This document shows positions 42,297 through 51,006 of a DNA stretch of 64,000 nt, piece by piece. The first letter of the stretch is position 1; every line of letters starts with the position of its first letter. The notes below the pieces were generated by a model that had not been told where the DNA came from, did no database searches, and saw only the letters and a program-made list of their open reading frames with translations. The translations under genes and the position numbers were made by a program. This stretch comes from Nocardioides zeae (lineage in GTDB: Bacteria > Actinomycetota > Actinomycetes > Propionibacteriales > Nocardioidaceae): NCBI RefSeq assembly GCF_010686755.1, contig NZ_JAAGXA010000011.1, positions 62,001-126,000 of the forward strand, given 5' to 3'.

Positions 42297-43678
42297 CCGT
42301 GGGCGCCGATACGACTGACGTCGTCGTCGTCGGAGCGGGTCTGGCCGGCCACGTCGCGGCGCTGACCGCCGCGGAAGCCGGGATGCGTGTGCTCCTCCTC
42401 GAGAAGGGCGACGACTACGGCGGCTCGTCCGTGATCGCCGGTGGCGGCCTCATCTTCGTCGGCACCGACCTCCAGAAGGCGAACGGGATCGACGACTCCC
42501 CCGAGAAGCTGCGCGACACGCTCGTGACCAGCGGAGGAGGCGTGGCGCGGGAGGAGCTCATCGGCGCCTACGTCGATGGCCAGCTCGAGACCTACGAGTG
42601 GTTGTCGGCGCAGGGGATCGCCTTCTCGATGGACGAGTCCGCCACGACGGAGCCCTTCACCCGGGTCCACTTCACAGGAACCGGGGTGGCCACGCACCGC
42701 CTCCACCAGTTGGTCGAGGAGCATGCCCAGGTCGAGTACAGGGCGGCCACGCCGGCTGTCGCGCTGGGACGCGACGACGATGGTCGGGTCACTCGTGTGG
42801 CTGTCCTGGTCGACGGGGAGGTCCGCTGGTGGTCGGCCACGCGAGGGGTCGTGCTGACATCAGGTGGGTTCTCGCGGGGCCTGGAGCTGGTTCGCACCTT
42901 CACACCCCAGTGGACCGACACCGTGCAGATGGGCGGGGCGCACAACACCGGTGACGGCATCACCATGGGATGGTCGCTGGGCGCTGGTGTGGCCGACATG
43001 CCCTACGTCGCGGCGACGTTCGGTGCGACGTGCGGCGACGGGACGGGCGAAGGTCGCGAACCCATGCTGCTGTACCCGAACTACAAGGGGGCGGTGATCG
43101 TCAACCGCGACGCGGAGCGGTTCGCCAACGAGGAGATGCGTTACAAGGAGATGGGTCGTCTCTGCATCGACCAACCTGGAGCAGTCGCGTTCGAGGTGTT
43201 CGACCAGCCGGTCCTGGAACGCTCAGAAGAGCTGGCGGCGCCGCTGGACCTCAAGGCCGCGCTGCGCAACGGCTACTTCGAGCAGGCCGACACCCTGGAT
43301 GAGCTGGCGGACGCCCTCGGGCTCGATCCCGTCGCGCTGACGCGGACGATCGAGCGTTACAACCAAGACGTGCGGGCCGGTGAGGACACCGCGTTCGGTC
43401 GCCCGATCGCGGCAGACGGCAAACCCGGAGCCGCCCCGATCGAGACTCCGCCGTTCTACGGCTACCGCACGAGACCGGGACTCACCTCGACCTTCGCCGG
43501 GCTCACCGTGGACGCAGCCATGCGGGTGCTTGACGTCTACGGCGCACCCATACCCGGTCTGCACGCCGCAGGCGAGGTCGTGGGTGGTTTCCACGGCTCC
43601 GGCTACTACAGCGGGACGGCGCTGGGCAAGGCTGCCGTCTTCGGACGGATCGCCGGTCGTGCCGTCGTCGGCGATTAG
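42293..43678 (+). CDS. FAD-binding dehydrogenase (3-ketosteroid dehydrogenase / fumarate reductase flavoprotein-like)
   Basis: The 461-residue FAD_binding_2 protein has VVVVGAGLAGHVAALTAAEAG, the flavin-contact GGSSVIAGGGLIF, and the C-terminal FAD motif LHAAGEVVGGFHGSGYYSGTALGKAAVFGRIAG. It is shorter than Delta1-ketosteroid dehydrogenases and resembles tricarballylate or urocanate reductase-type flavoproteins. It may reduce or desaturate a ring intermediate. Coupled to the upstream hydroxylase by ATGA overlap. Substrate unknown. Confidence 0.8.
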   Translation: MTVGADTTDVVVVGAGLAGHVAALTAAEAGMRVLLLEKGDDYGGSSVIAGGGLIFVGTDLQKANGIDDSPEKLRDTLVTSGGGVAREELIGAYVDGQLETYEWLSAQGIAFSMDESATTEPFTRVHFTGTGVATHRLHQLVEEHAQVEYRAATPAVALGRDDDGRVTRVAVLVDGEVRWWSATRGVVLTSGGFSRGLELVRTFTPQWTDTVQMGGAHNTGDGITMGWSLGAGVADMPYVAATFGATCGDGTGEGREPMLLYPNYKGAVIVNRDAERFANEEMRYKEMGRLCIDQPGAVAFEVFDQPVLERSEELAAPLDLKAALRNGYFEQADTLDELADALGLDPVALTRTIERYNQDVRAGEDTAFGRPIAADGKPGAAPIETPPFYGYRTRPGLTSTFAGLTVDAAMRVLDVYGAPIPGLHAAGEVVGGFHGSGYYSGTALGKAAVFGRIAGRAVVGD

Positions 43679-43980
43679 GCGGCGCACGGCGGCCCTACGG
43701 GCCCTACGCGGTGTTCGTCGGGGCTGGGGGAGTCGCACTGCGGGCCTGGCTCTGGCCGATGCCCGCCACTCGTTCCGACGTCCGGAACTTGTGATTGGGG
43801 CAACACCCGCAGACGGAACACGATGCCGCTCATCGCCTCGACCACCCGCTCGAGGCCGCGGCGACAGGTGGGCGGAGTGCCCGTCCGGTGTCGGGCCGAT
43901 CGGAGTGCCCCAGCCCTCGGCGCCCGCGCCGAGCACAGATGTCAACGCTTTCCAGACCAACGAGACAGGCGGTAACGACG
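43679..43980. other. Intergenic region upstream of the ABC transporter operon
   Basis: About 300 bp separate the flavoprotein gene from livG. Besides the palindrome at 43772-43788, no gene is credible. ATG 43939, in frame with livG, could extend it by 14 codons. Confidence 0.5.
43772..43788. promoter_or_regulatory. Operator-like palindrome GTTCCG-N5-CGGAAC
   Basis: GTTCCG-ACGTC-CGGAAC lies about 190 bp upstream of livG. The same half-sites with the same 5-nt spacing recur at 62877-62895, and imperfectly at 53672-53690. Confidence 0.55.
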
Positions 43981-44742
43981 GTGGCAGTCCTGGACGTACG
44001 AGAGGTGACGCTGAGATTCGGCGGCATCACCGCGCTGGAGAGCCTGAGCTTTCGGGCCGAGTCGGGGGAGATCTGCGGTCTCATCGGCCCGAACGGCGCG
44101 GGCAAGACGTCGCTCTTCAACTGCATCAGCCGGGTCTACCAGCCGACCTCCGGCGAGGTGCTGCTCGACGGTCGGAACCTGCTGGACAGCCCGGCCCACC
44201 AGGTTGCGCGACTGGGGGTCGCCCGCACGTTCCAGAACCTGGGTCTCTTCCCCACGATGACCTTCCTCGAGAACACGATGGCCGGTGCGCACCCGCACGG
44301 TCGCGCGGGATTCCTGCGCTCGCTCCTGCGACTCGGGGTGGCGCGCGAGGATCGTGAGATGCGGGCGCAGGCGTTCGCACTGCTGGAGCGTCTGGGGCTC
44401 GCCGAGCTGGCCTTCGAGAAGGCGGCGGACCAGCCGTACGGCACGCTGAAGCGGCTGGAGCTGGCCCGCGCCCTCGCCGGATCCCCGAAGCTCCTGATGC
44501 TCGACGAGCCCGCTGGCGGGCTGACGCACGGCGAGGTCCACGAGCTGGGCGAGCTGATCCGCGAGCTGCGCGACGAGCTCGGCCTCACCGTGGTGCTCGT
44601 CGAGCACCACATGGGCATGGTGATGGGAATCTCGGACAAGGTGGTCGCGATGTCGTTCGGCAAGCTGATCGCGGAGGGCACACCTGCCGAGATCCAGGTG
44701 CATCCCGAAGTCGTCACCGCCTACCTGGGGACGCCGGCATGA
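43981..44742 (+). CDS. livG: Liv-type ABC transporter ATP-binding protein (LivG)
   Basis: The 253-residue ABC ATPase has Walker A GPNGAGKTSL, Q-loop FQNLGLF, a degenerate signature YGTLKRLELARAL, Walker B LLMLDEPAGGLTHGE and switch His in VEHHMGMVM. The long insertion around FLRSLLRLGVAREDREMRAQ and the C-terminal IAEGTPAEIQVHPEVVTAYLG are typical of LivG. Members import branched-chain amino acids, amides or aromatic acids. Placement between catabolic genes suggests a pathway substrate. The GTG start 43981 is preferred, but the ribosome binding site is weak. Confidence 0.88.
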   Translation: MAVLDVREVTLRFGGITALESLSFRAESGEICGLIGPNGAGKTSLFNCISRVYQPTSGEVLLDGRNLLDSPAHQVARLGVARTFQNLGLFPTMTFLENTMAGAHPHGRAGFLRSLLRLGVAREDREMRAQAFALLERLGLAELAFEKAADQPYGTLKRLELARALAGSPKLLMLDEPAGGLTHGEVHELGELIRELRDELGLTVVLVEHHMGMVMGISDKVVAMSFGKLIAEGTPAEIQVHPEVVTAYLGTPA

Positions 44743-45446
44743 GCCTCGAGCTGCAGGGCGTGAGCGCTGGCTACGGTGCCGGCGACGTGCTCCACGAGAT
44801 CAGCCTCGACGTCCGTCCCGGTGAGGTCGTCGTCATCCTGGGCGCCAACGGTGCCGGCAAGACGACGCTGATGCGTGCGGTGTCCGGTGTCATCCCGCGG
44901 CGCGGCCGGATCCTCTTCGAGGGGAAGGACATCTCGCGCACGGGGCCAGAGCAGATTGTGCGGTTGGGCCTGGCGCAGGTACCGCAGGGCCGCGGCACCT
45001 TCGTGGACCTCACGGTCGAGGAGAACCTCCGCACGGGTGCGCTCTCGCGCCGGGACAGCGCGAGGGTGAACGAGGACCTCGACCGCTGGTACACCACCTA
45101 CCCCCGTCTTGCGGAGCGCCGTCGTCAGAAGGCCGGTCTGCTGTCCGGGGGCGAGCAGCAGATGCTCGCGGTCTCGCGGGCCATGATGAGCCGCCCGCGG
45201 CTGCTCTTGTGCGACGAGCCGAGCCTCGGCCTGTCGCCGCGCCTGACGCAGGAACTGTTCGCCTCCCTGCGGTCCATCAACGAGGAGTGGGACATGAGCA
45301 TGCTCATCGTCGAGCAGAACGCCGCCATCGCCCTGGGGATCGCCACGCGCGGCTACCTCCTCGAGGTGGGCACCATCGCTCGGGCGGGTAGCGCCGACGA
45401 GCTCAGCGACAGCGACGCCGTGCGCGCCGCCTACCTGGGTTACTGA
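44739..45446 (+). CDS. livF: Liv-type ABC transporter ATP-binding protein (LivF)
   Basis: The 235-residue second ABC ATPase has GANGAGKTTL (Walker A), the LivF-specific LAQVPQGRGTFVDLTVEENL, signature LSGGEQQMLAVSRAMM and LLLCDEPSLGLSPRL (Walker B). It ends AYLGY as in other LivF proteins. It overlaps livG by ATGA and should dimerise with it at the cytoplasmic face. Confidence 0.9.
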   Translation: MSLELQGVSAGYGAGDVLHEISLDVRPGEVVVILGANGAGKTTLMRAVSGVIPRRGRILFEGKDISRTGPEQIVRLGLAQVPQGRGTFVDLTVEENLRTGALSRRDSARVNEDLDRWYTTYPRLAERRRQKAGLLSGGEQQMLAVSRAMMSRPRLLLCDEPSLGLSPRLTQELFASLRSINEEWDMSMLIVEQNAAIALGIATRGYLLEVGTIARAGSADELSDSDAVRAAYLGY

Positions 45447-45456
45447 GGAGGTCACC

Positions 45457-46353
45457 GTGGAGTTCGAGCTCTTCCTCACGCGCCTCGTCCAGGGCATCAA
45501 CAACGGCGCCATCTACGCCTTCCTCGCCCTTGCACTCGTCTGCACCTACCGCGGCAGCAAGGCCCTCAACCTCGCTCAGGGCGAGCTGGCCATGATCTGC
45601 ACCTTCGTGTCGTGGAGCCTGGCCGCGAACGGGGTGCCGCTGCCGCTCGCGATCCTCGGTGGCGTCGTCGTCGGAGGCCTCTCGGGCGCAGCGATCGAAC
45701 GCACCCTCATCAGGCCCCTCGGCCGGGACGCTCATTACTCCGTCCTGCTCGTCTGTGTCGGTCTCTTCCTGGCGATCAATGCCCTCGCTGGCTTCATCTG
45801 GGGTGGCGACCCCCAGTCCTTCCCCGCCGTGGTGCCCGATGCGCCCGACGACTTCGTGCCGGTCATGGGGGTGCGACTGCGCTACCAGCAGCTGGTCATC
45901 CTCGTGGTGCTCCTCGTGCTGGTCGCGGCGCTCTACGCGGTCTTCCGGTACACCCGCTTCGGACTCTCCATGCGGGCGGCCGCGAGCAATCCGGACTCGG
46001 CGTCGCTCGTGGGCGTCAGGGTCAACCGCGTCAATGCGTGGGGCTGGGTGCTGGCCGGCGCCGTCGGAGCCCTTCTGGGGCCCTTGATCGCGCCGAGCAC
46101 CACGCTCTCGACGAGCATGTTCTTCACCTTCATCATCTACGCCTGCGCGGCGGCGACCGTCGGCGGGTTCGACAGTCCCATCGGTGCCGTCATCGGCGGC
46201 CTGTTCATCGGCGTGACGGAGAACCTCGTCGCGAGCTACGTCGGATTCATCGGAGACAGCCTCAAGCTGACGGTCGCCCTCGTCATCTTGCTGGTCGTCC
46301 TCATGGTCAAGCCGAGCGGCCTGCTCGGCACACGAGAGGTGGAGCGGGTATGA
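45457..46353 (+). CDS. livH: Liv-type ABC transporter permease (LivH)
   Basis: The 298-residue integral membrane permease opens with FLTRLVQGINNGAIYAFLALALVCTYRGSKALNLAQGE, which is the LivH signature. It ends with FDSPIGAVIGGLFIGVTENLVASYV and a final helix. About eight membrane segments are visible. GTG 45457 follows GAGGAGG. It overlaps livM by ATGA. Confidence 0.9.
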   Translation: MEFELFLTRLVQGINNGAIYAFLALALVCTYRGSKALNLAQGELAMICTFVSWSLAANGVPLPLAILGGVVVGGLSGAAIERTLIRPLGRDAHYSVLLVCVGLFLAINALAGFIWGGDPQSFPAVVPDAPDDFVPVMGVRLRYQQLVILVVLLVLVAALYAVFRYTRFGLSMRAAASNPDSASLVGVRVNRVNAWGWVLAGAVGALLGPLIAPSTTLSTSMFFTFIIYACAAATVGGFDSPIGAVIGGLFIGVTENLVASYVGFIGDSLKLTVALVILLVVLMVKPSGLLGTREVERV

Positions 46354-47519
46354 CGTCGGCCAAGCAACGTCTGGTCATCGTGGAGGGCAGCGCCCTCCAC
46401 CTCGGCCTCCGGATCGCGGGTGCACTCGCCATCATCGCGACAGCGTTCGCACTGCCCTACGTGCTGGAGCCGTTCCGGCTCAGCCAGATCGCCGGTGCCT
46501 GCGTGTACGCCATGGCGGTCGTCGGCCTCAACCTGCTGGCGGGATTCGGTGGTCAGATCTCCCTGGGGCACGCCGCATTCTTCGGCCTCGGCGCCTACAC
46601 CACAGGGGTTCTCACCACGGGGTACGGAGTCGATCCGGCGTTGTCGTTCCTCGTCGGGATCGTGGTGTGCTTCGCGGTCGGTGTGATCGTCGCGTTCCCG
46701 GCCCTGCGGCTGCGCGGGATCTACGTCGCGCTGGTCACCCTGGCGGTCGGCCTGATCTTCCCCACGCTGGTGATTCGTTTCGCCGACCTCACCGGTGGAT
46801 CCACCGGGTTGTTCGGCGTCACCTACCAGCCTCCGGACCTCGCGTACTTCTCCGGATTCAACGGGCGCGTGTACTGGAACTACTGGTTGGCCGTGGCCGG
46901 TCTCGCCCTGGCGTGCCTGGTCGTCCGGAACCTGATGAACGGGCGGTTCGGTCGGAGCGTCATCGCCCTGCGTGACAACGAGACCGCGGCGGTGATCATG
47001 GGGGTGAACCGCACGGGGACGCGCGTCGTCGTGTTCGGGACGTCGGCCAGCATCGCCGGTCTCGCGGGCAGTCTCTTCGCCGTCTCGAGCGGATTGCTCA
47101 CCCCGTTGAGCTTCTCGCTCCTCCTCACGCTCTACTTCCTGGCCGGCATGATCATCGGCGGCGCCTCGTCCTTCTGGGGCCCGGTCCTGGGCGGGTTCCT
47201 CATCTACTTCGTTCCCGTGTGGTCGGCCGAGCTGTCGAGCATCAACGGCAGCCAGAATCTCGCCGGTGTCGTGTTCGGCGTGATCATCATCCTGATCACG
47301 TTCTTCTTGCGCTCGGGGCTCGCGGGGCTCGTGCGCACTCTGCTCGGCCTGGTCGTCAGGGTCGAGCCCCGTATGCCCGTGGCGGTGCCCAGCGCCGCGC
47401 GCGCATCCCTATCGGAGCCGCGCCTCACCGAGCGGCACCACCTGTCGGCCCCGGCCGACGACCGTCCCGAGCTCGATCGCAGCGGAGTCGGGTCCACCGA
47501 CGCTGCTCGCAACCACTGA
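46350..47519 (+). CDS. livM: Liv-type ABC transporter permease (LivM)
   Basis: The 389-residue permease has the LivM block GLNLLAGFGGQISLGHAAFFGLGAYTTGVL, RLRGIYVALVTLAVGLIFP, ALRDNETAAVIMGVN and MIIGGASSFWGPVLGGF. The last 50 residues are an unusual hydrophilic tail (PRMPVAVPSAARASLSEPRLTERHH ... TDAARNH) beyond the final helix. Confidence 0.9.
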   Translation: MTSAKQRLVIVEGSALHLGLRIAGALAIIATAFALPYVLEPFRLSQIAGACVYAMAVVGLNLLAGFGGQISLGHAAFFGLGAYTTGVLTTGYGVDPALSFLVGIVVCFAVGVIVAFPALRLRGIYVALVTLAVGLIFPTLVIRFADLTGGSTGLFGVTYQPPDLAYFSGFNGRVYWNYWLAVAGLALACLVVRNLMNGRFGRSVIALRDNETAAVIMGVNRTGTRVVVFGTSASIAGLAGSLFAVSSGLLTPLSFSLLLTLYFLAGMIIGGASSFWGPVLGGFLIYFVPVWSAELSSINGSQNLAGVVFGVIIILITFFLRSGLAGLVRTLLGLVVRVEPRMPVAVPSAARASLSEPRLTERHHLSAPADDRPELDRSGVGSTDAARNH

Positions 47520-47544
47520 TCGAGTACCAGCCCTAAGGAGAGAA

Positions 47545-48897
47545 GTGAAGACCAGACTGATCACAGCCGCGTCGGGGGTGGCGCTCCTCGCGCTCGTCTC
47601 CGCCTGCGCATCGCCGTCGGGTGACGGCAACGGCTCCTCGGGCGGGTCCGGTGGCGGCGGAGGCGGCGGCAACGCCGCTCAGGAGGCGGCCGAGGAGCTC
47701 GGTATCGACCTGTCGAAGTGTCCGACCGACATCACCCAGCCCCTGACGGGGACCCTGAAGATCGGCACTCCGCTCGCGCTCACCGGTCCGGCTGCGCCTG
47801 CGGTCGCGCCCCTCGGTGTCGCGCAGCAGGCGGCCGTCGACTACTTCAACGAGACTGCCGACCTTCCCGTCGAGCTCGAGCTCATCGTCAAGGACGACCA
47901 GTTCGCCCCCGACAAGACCTTGGCGGTGGCGCAGGAGCTGGTGCAGTCGGACGAGGTCGGTGTGCTCAACGGCGTGGTCGGGACCGCCAACGTGGCCGCT
48001 GCACGCGAGGTGGCTCAGCAGTACTGCGTGCCGCTCATCGCTGCCACCAGCGGTGGCCGGTCGGCGAACGACCCGACGAACTATCCATTCACCGTGCCGT
48101 GGTCGCTGCCGTCGTACGTCGACGTCAGCGCCTGGGTCGCGCACCTCGAGGAGGACTTCCCCGATGGCGCCAAGGTCGCCGTGTACACGGCGAACACGGA
48201 GAGCGGCGAGGACTACCTGGAGGCCATCGAGGAGCTGACGGAGGGGACCAACCTCGAGGTCGTGTCCGAGACCACGATCGAGGCCGCCGACTCCGCTCCG
48301 CCGGCTGCACAGGTCACCACGATGAAGGCCAGCGGTGCCAACGTGCTCTTCGCCGCCCCCAGCCCGACCGGTCAGTGCTCGTCCCTGATGACGGAGGTCG
48401 CCAACCAGGGCTGGGACCTGGACGCGTTCATGCTGACGACGCAGTGCACCGTGCTCCAGCTGATGGAACCGGCCGGCGCGGCTGCCGACGGGGTGTTCGC
48501 CAGCACGTACATCAACGACCCCGCGCTCGACTCCGCGCAGGACGACGAGGGCGTGCAGGAGTACGTCGCCGCGGTGGAGCAGTACCAGCCGGGCAAGCCG
48601 ATCGTCGGATCGACGATGAGTGGGTTCAGCGAGATCGAGGTGCTCGTGCGCGCGATCGAGCAGGCAGACGGGTCGCCACTGGGTGCGAGTCCGCTGGGGA
48701 TCCTGTACGCCGCGACCCACATGACGTTCCAGTCGAAGGCGATGCTGCCCGGGGTGACCTACAGCCTGAACTACCCGCAGGACCAGGTCGCCATGGAGTC
48801 GGCGCAGCTGAGCCAGTTCAGCGACGGTCAGTGGGAGAAGGTCCAGGTCTTCGACTTCAACGGCGAGACCACCGGCAAGGCGAGCATCGGCGACTGA
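47545..48897 (+). CDS. livK: Liv-type periplasmic-binding lipoprotein (LivK)
   Basis: The 450-residue type I substrate-binding protein has a lipobox LVSAC (Cys21) and then a Gly/Ser linker (SGGSGGGGGGG). The Peripla_BP_6 fold follows: LKIGTPLALTGPAAPAVAPLGVAQQAAVDYFNE, VLNGVVGTANVAAAREVAQQYCVPLIAATSGG and VAVYTANTESGEDYLE. It is anchored outside the membrane and delivers ligand to LivHM. The ligand is not deducible. GTG start after AAGGAGAG. Confidence 0.88.
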   Translation: MKTRLITAASGVALLALVSACASPSGDGNGSSGGSGGGGGGGNAAQEAAEELGIDLSKCPTDITQPLTGTLKIGTPLALTGPAAPAVAPLGVAQQAAVDYFNETADLPVELELIVKDDQFAPDKTLAVAQELVQSDEVGVLNGVVGTANVAAAREVAQQYCVPLIAATSGGRSANDPTNYPFTVPWSLPSYVDVSAWVAHLEEDFPDGAKVAVYTANTESGEDYLEAIEELTEGTNLEVVSETTIEAADSAPPAAQVTTMKASGANVLFAAPSPTGQCSSLMTEVANQGWDLDAFMLTTQCTVLQLMEPAGAAADGVFASTYINDPALDSAQDDEGVQEYVAAVEQYQPGKPIVGSTMSGFSEIEVLVRAIEQADGSPLGASPLGILYAATHMTFQSKAMLPGVTYSLNYPQDQVAMESAQLSQFSDGQWEKVQVFDFNGETTGKASIGD

Positions 48898-48917
48898 TAC
48901 CCGTTCATGCGAGCAGC

Positions 48918-48950
48918 AGCGCCCCGGGAGCCCCAGGCTCCCGGGGCGCT
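48918..48950 (+). terminator. Terminator after the liv operon
   Basis: AGCGCCCCGGGAGC (48918-48931) and GCTCCCGGGGCGCT (48937-48950) form a 14-bp perfect stem with a CCCAG loop. The 245 bp from here to the next gene holds nothing recognisable. Confidence 0.75.
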
Positions 48951-49196
48951 TCACGTCACGGCGCCCCCGAACTCGGCATCGGGGGCGGGTTCGTGCCGCG
49001 CAGGCGACCAGCGGCGTGGCCCGAGAGGGTCGGTCCGCGGCAGCGATCTGAGAGCGCAGCCCGGGCGGGCAGTGTGCCGAGCCGGGTGGTCCATGTGCGG
49101 CTCACGTGCTCGACGCCGCAACCCGGGGCAGGTGCGGCGGGAGAGGTCCCTGACCCTCGGAACTCCGTCTGATGACGACGGCCCTGGGTGCGGCCC

Positions 49197-50828
49197 CTAC
49201 GACCGCGCCGATGCCCGTAGGGCGCTGCGCAGCACCTTCCCGGTGGCGTTGCGCGGCAGTTCGTCGGCGAAGCGCACCGATGTGGGGCACTTGTAGGCCG
49301 CCAGCCGGGCGCGGGCGAACGCGATCAGCTCGGCGGCCGTCACCGCGCCGGTGCGTCCGGGGACCAGGACGACCGTCGCGAGCACCGACTCTCCCCACTT
49401 CTCGGACGGCACCCCGACCACCGCGACCTCGGCCACGTCCGGGTGGTCGATGAGGACGTTCTCCACCTCGGCCGGGTAGACGTTCTCCCCACCCGTGATG
49501 ATCATGTCGTCGAGCCGGTCGACGAGCGTGAGGTAGCCCCCGTCGAGCACGCCGATGTCACCGGTGCGGATGTAGCCGTCCTGGGTGATGGTGCTCGCGG
49601 TGGCATCGGGCCGCTGCCAGTAGCCCGCCATGGCGGTCGGGGACTGGACCTGCACCTCGCCCGGGAGACCAGCGTCCGTGATGTCCACGCCGGTCACCGG
49701 ATCGACGAGCCGCAGCGTGACACCCGGCATCGGCCGACCGGCGGTGTGGGCGTGGTGCTCGTGGTCCTCGTGCGTCAGCACGGTCATCCCGATGGTCTCG
49801 GTCGCCCCGTACACCTGGATGAGCCGAACCGCCGGAAGCGCCTCACGGGTCCTGTCCAGCAGCCCGGGCGGCATCGGCGACCCGGCGTACACAAGTGTTC
49901 GCAGCGAGGATGTGTCCCTCGCCGCGAGCTCGGGGGACCGGACCAGGTTGTCGATGACCGTCGGGACGAGGGCCGAGTGCGTCACCCGGTGGCGCTCGAT
50001 GAGATCGAGCAGTACGGCCGGGTGCGCCTCGGGGGCGACGACGCACGTGCCTCCGGCGTGCAGCACGGTCAACGCGCCCGAGGCGGCATTGGCGTGGAAG
50101 AGGGGGGTGGCGACGAGGAACACCGTGTCGGCGGAGATCTCGAGCAGTGACGCGCGTTCGAGTGACGCGTGGAGGCTCGCGAAGGAGTGGACCACTCCCT
50201 TGGGTCGTCCGGTCGTTCCCGAGGTGTAGGTGTGCGTGGCGAGGTCGTCCGGCCGTACGACAGGCAGGACGTCCTCGGACGATTGCTCGTCGAGCCACAC
50301 GTCGAAGGGTGCGGCGCCGGGCAGGTCACGGTCAGGATCAGCAGGACGGCCCTGGCCGGTGCTCGCGCTCGGCCCGTACACCAGGGTGGTGGGGATCCCC
50401 CGTAGGCCGGGACGCGCGGCGAGGAGCAGGTCGAGCAGACCCTGGTCGACGACGACGACCTTGGCGTCGCTGTGCTCGACCAAGGTGTCGACCTCCCGCG
50501 GCGACAGTCGCCAGTTCAGGGCCGTCAGAACGGCTCCGGCGCGTGCGACCCCGTACAGGACGTCGAAGTACTCGAGCGAGTTGCGTCCGAGGAAGGCGAC
50601 CCGATCACCCGGGCCCACCCCCGCAGCGCGGAGCCCGTTGGCCACGCGGACGCTGCGCTCCCGCAGTTCATGCCACGTCCGGGATGCGTCCGTGCCCACC
50701 AGGGCACGCTCGTCGGGTCGCTCGAGGGCCGTCAGCTCGAGGGATCCCAGGAAGGTGCGGGTCGGTGCCGCACTTGCGGTCCCCCCTCCCTGCGTCGCTG
50801 GAGGGACGAGGGGCGGGCGGGACGACAT
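49197..50828 (-). CDS. Acyl-CoA synthetase (AMP-forming, fatty/aryl acid ligase-like)
   Basis: The 543-residue ANL enzyme has the P-loop THTYTSGTTGRPKGVVHS, YGATETIGMT, GYIRTGDIGVLDGGYLTLVDRLDDMIITGGENVYPAEVE (hinge and A8) and the catalytic Lys region LPRNATGKVLRSAL. It belongs to the medium-chain/aryl branch rather than the FadD15 type at the left of the window. It probably activates a carboxylic acid of the local pathway to its CoA ester. ATG 50828 has GAGGAGTCC upstream. It is read leftwards, downstream of the Rieske gene. Confidence 0.88.
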   Translation of the reverse strand: MSSRPPLVPPATQGGGTASAAPTRTFLGSLELTALERPDERALVGTDASRTWHELRERSVRVANGLRAAGVGPGDRVAFLGRNSLEYFDVLYGVARAGAVLTALNWRLSPREVDTLVEHSDAKVVVVDQGLLDLLLAARPGLRGIPTTLVYGPSASTGQGRPADPDRDLPGAAPFDVWLDEQSSEDVLPVVRPDDLATHTYTSGTTGRPKGVVHSFASLHASLERASLLEISADTVFLVATPLFHANAASGALTVLHAGGTCVVAPEAHPAVLLDLIERHRVTHSALVPTVIDNLVRSPELAARDTSSLRTLVYAGSPMPPGLLDRTREALPAVRLIQVYGATETIGMTVLTHEDHEHHAHTAGRPMPGVTLRLVDPVTGVDITDAGLPGEVQVQSPTAMAGYWQRPDATASTITQDGYIRTGDIGVLDGGYLTLVDRLDDMIITGGENVYPAEVENVLIDHPDVAEVAVVGVPSEKWGESVLATVVLVPGRTGAVTAAELIAFARARLAAYKCPTSVRFADELPRNATGKVLRSALRASARS

Positions 50829-51006
50829 GAAGGGACTCCTCCGGGGCGCAGCTGTTCGGCAACCAGGACAGGCAAAGTGAAAGCGGTCACACGAGCCAGG
50901 GCAAGCAGGTGTCTCGTTGACCGGAAACGAACGGGCGAGGCCTCCGGGGCGCAGGGAGTCCCTGGCCGCGGCGACCTCGCCCGCTGCTGATCGGTGGTGG
51001 TGGGTG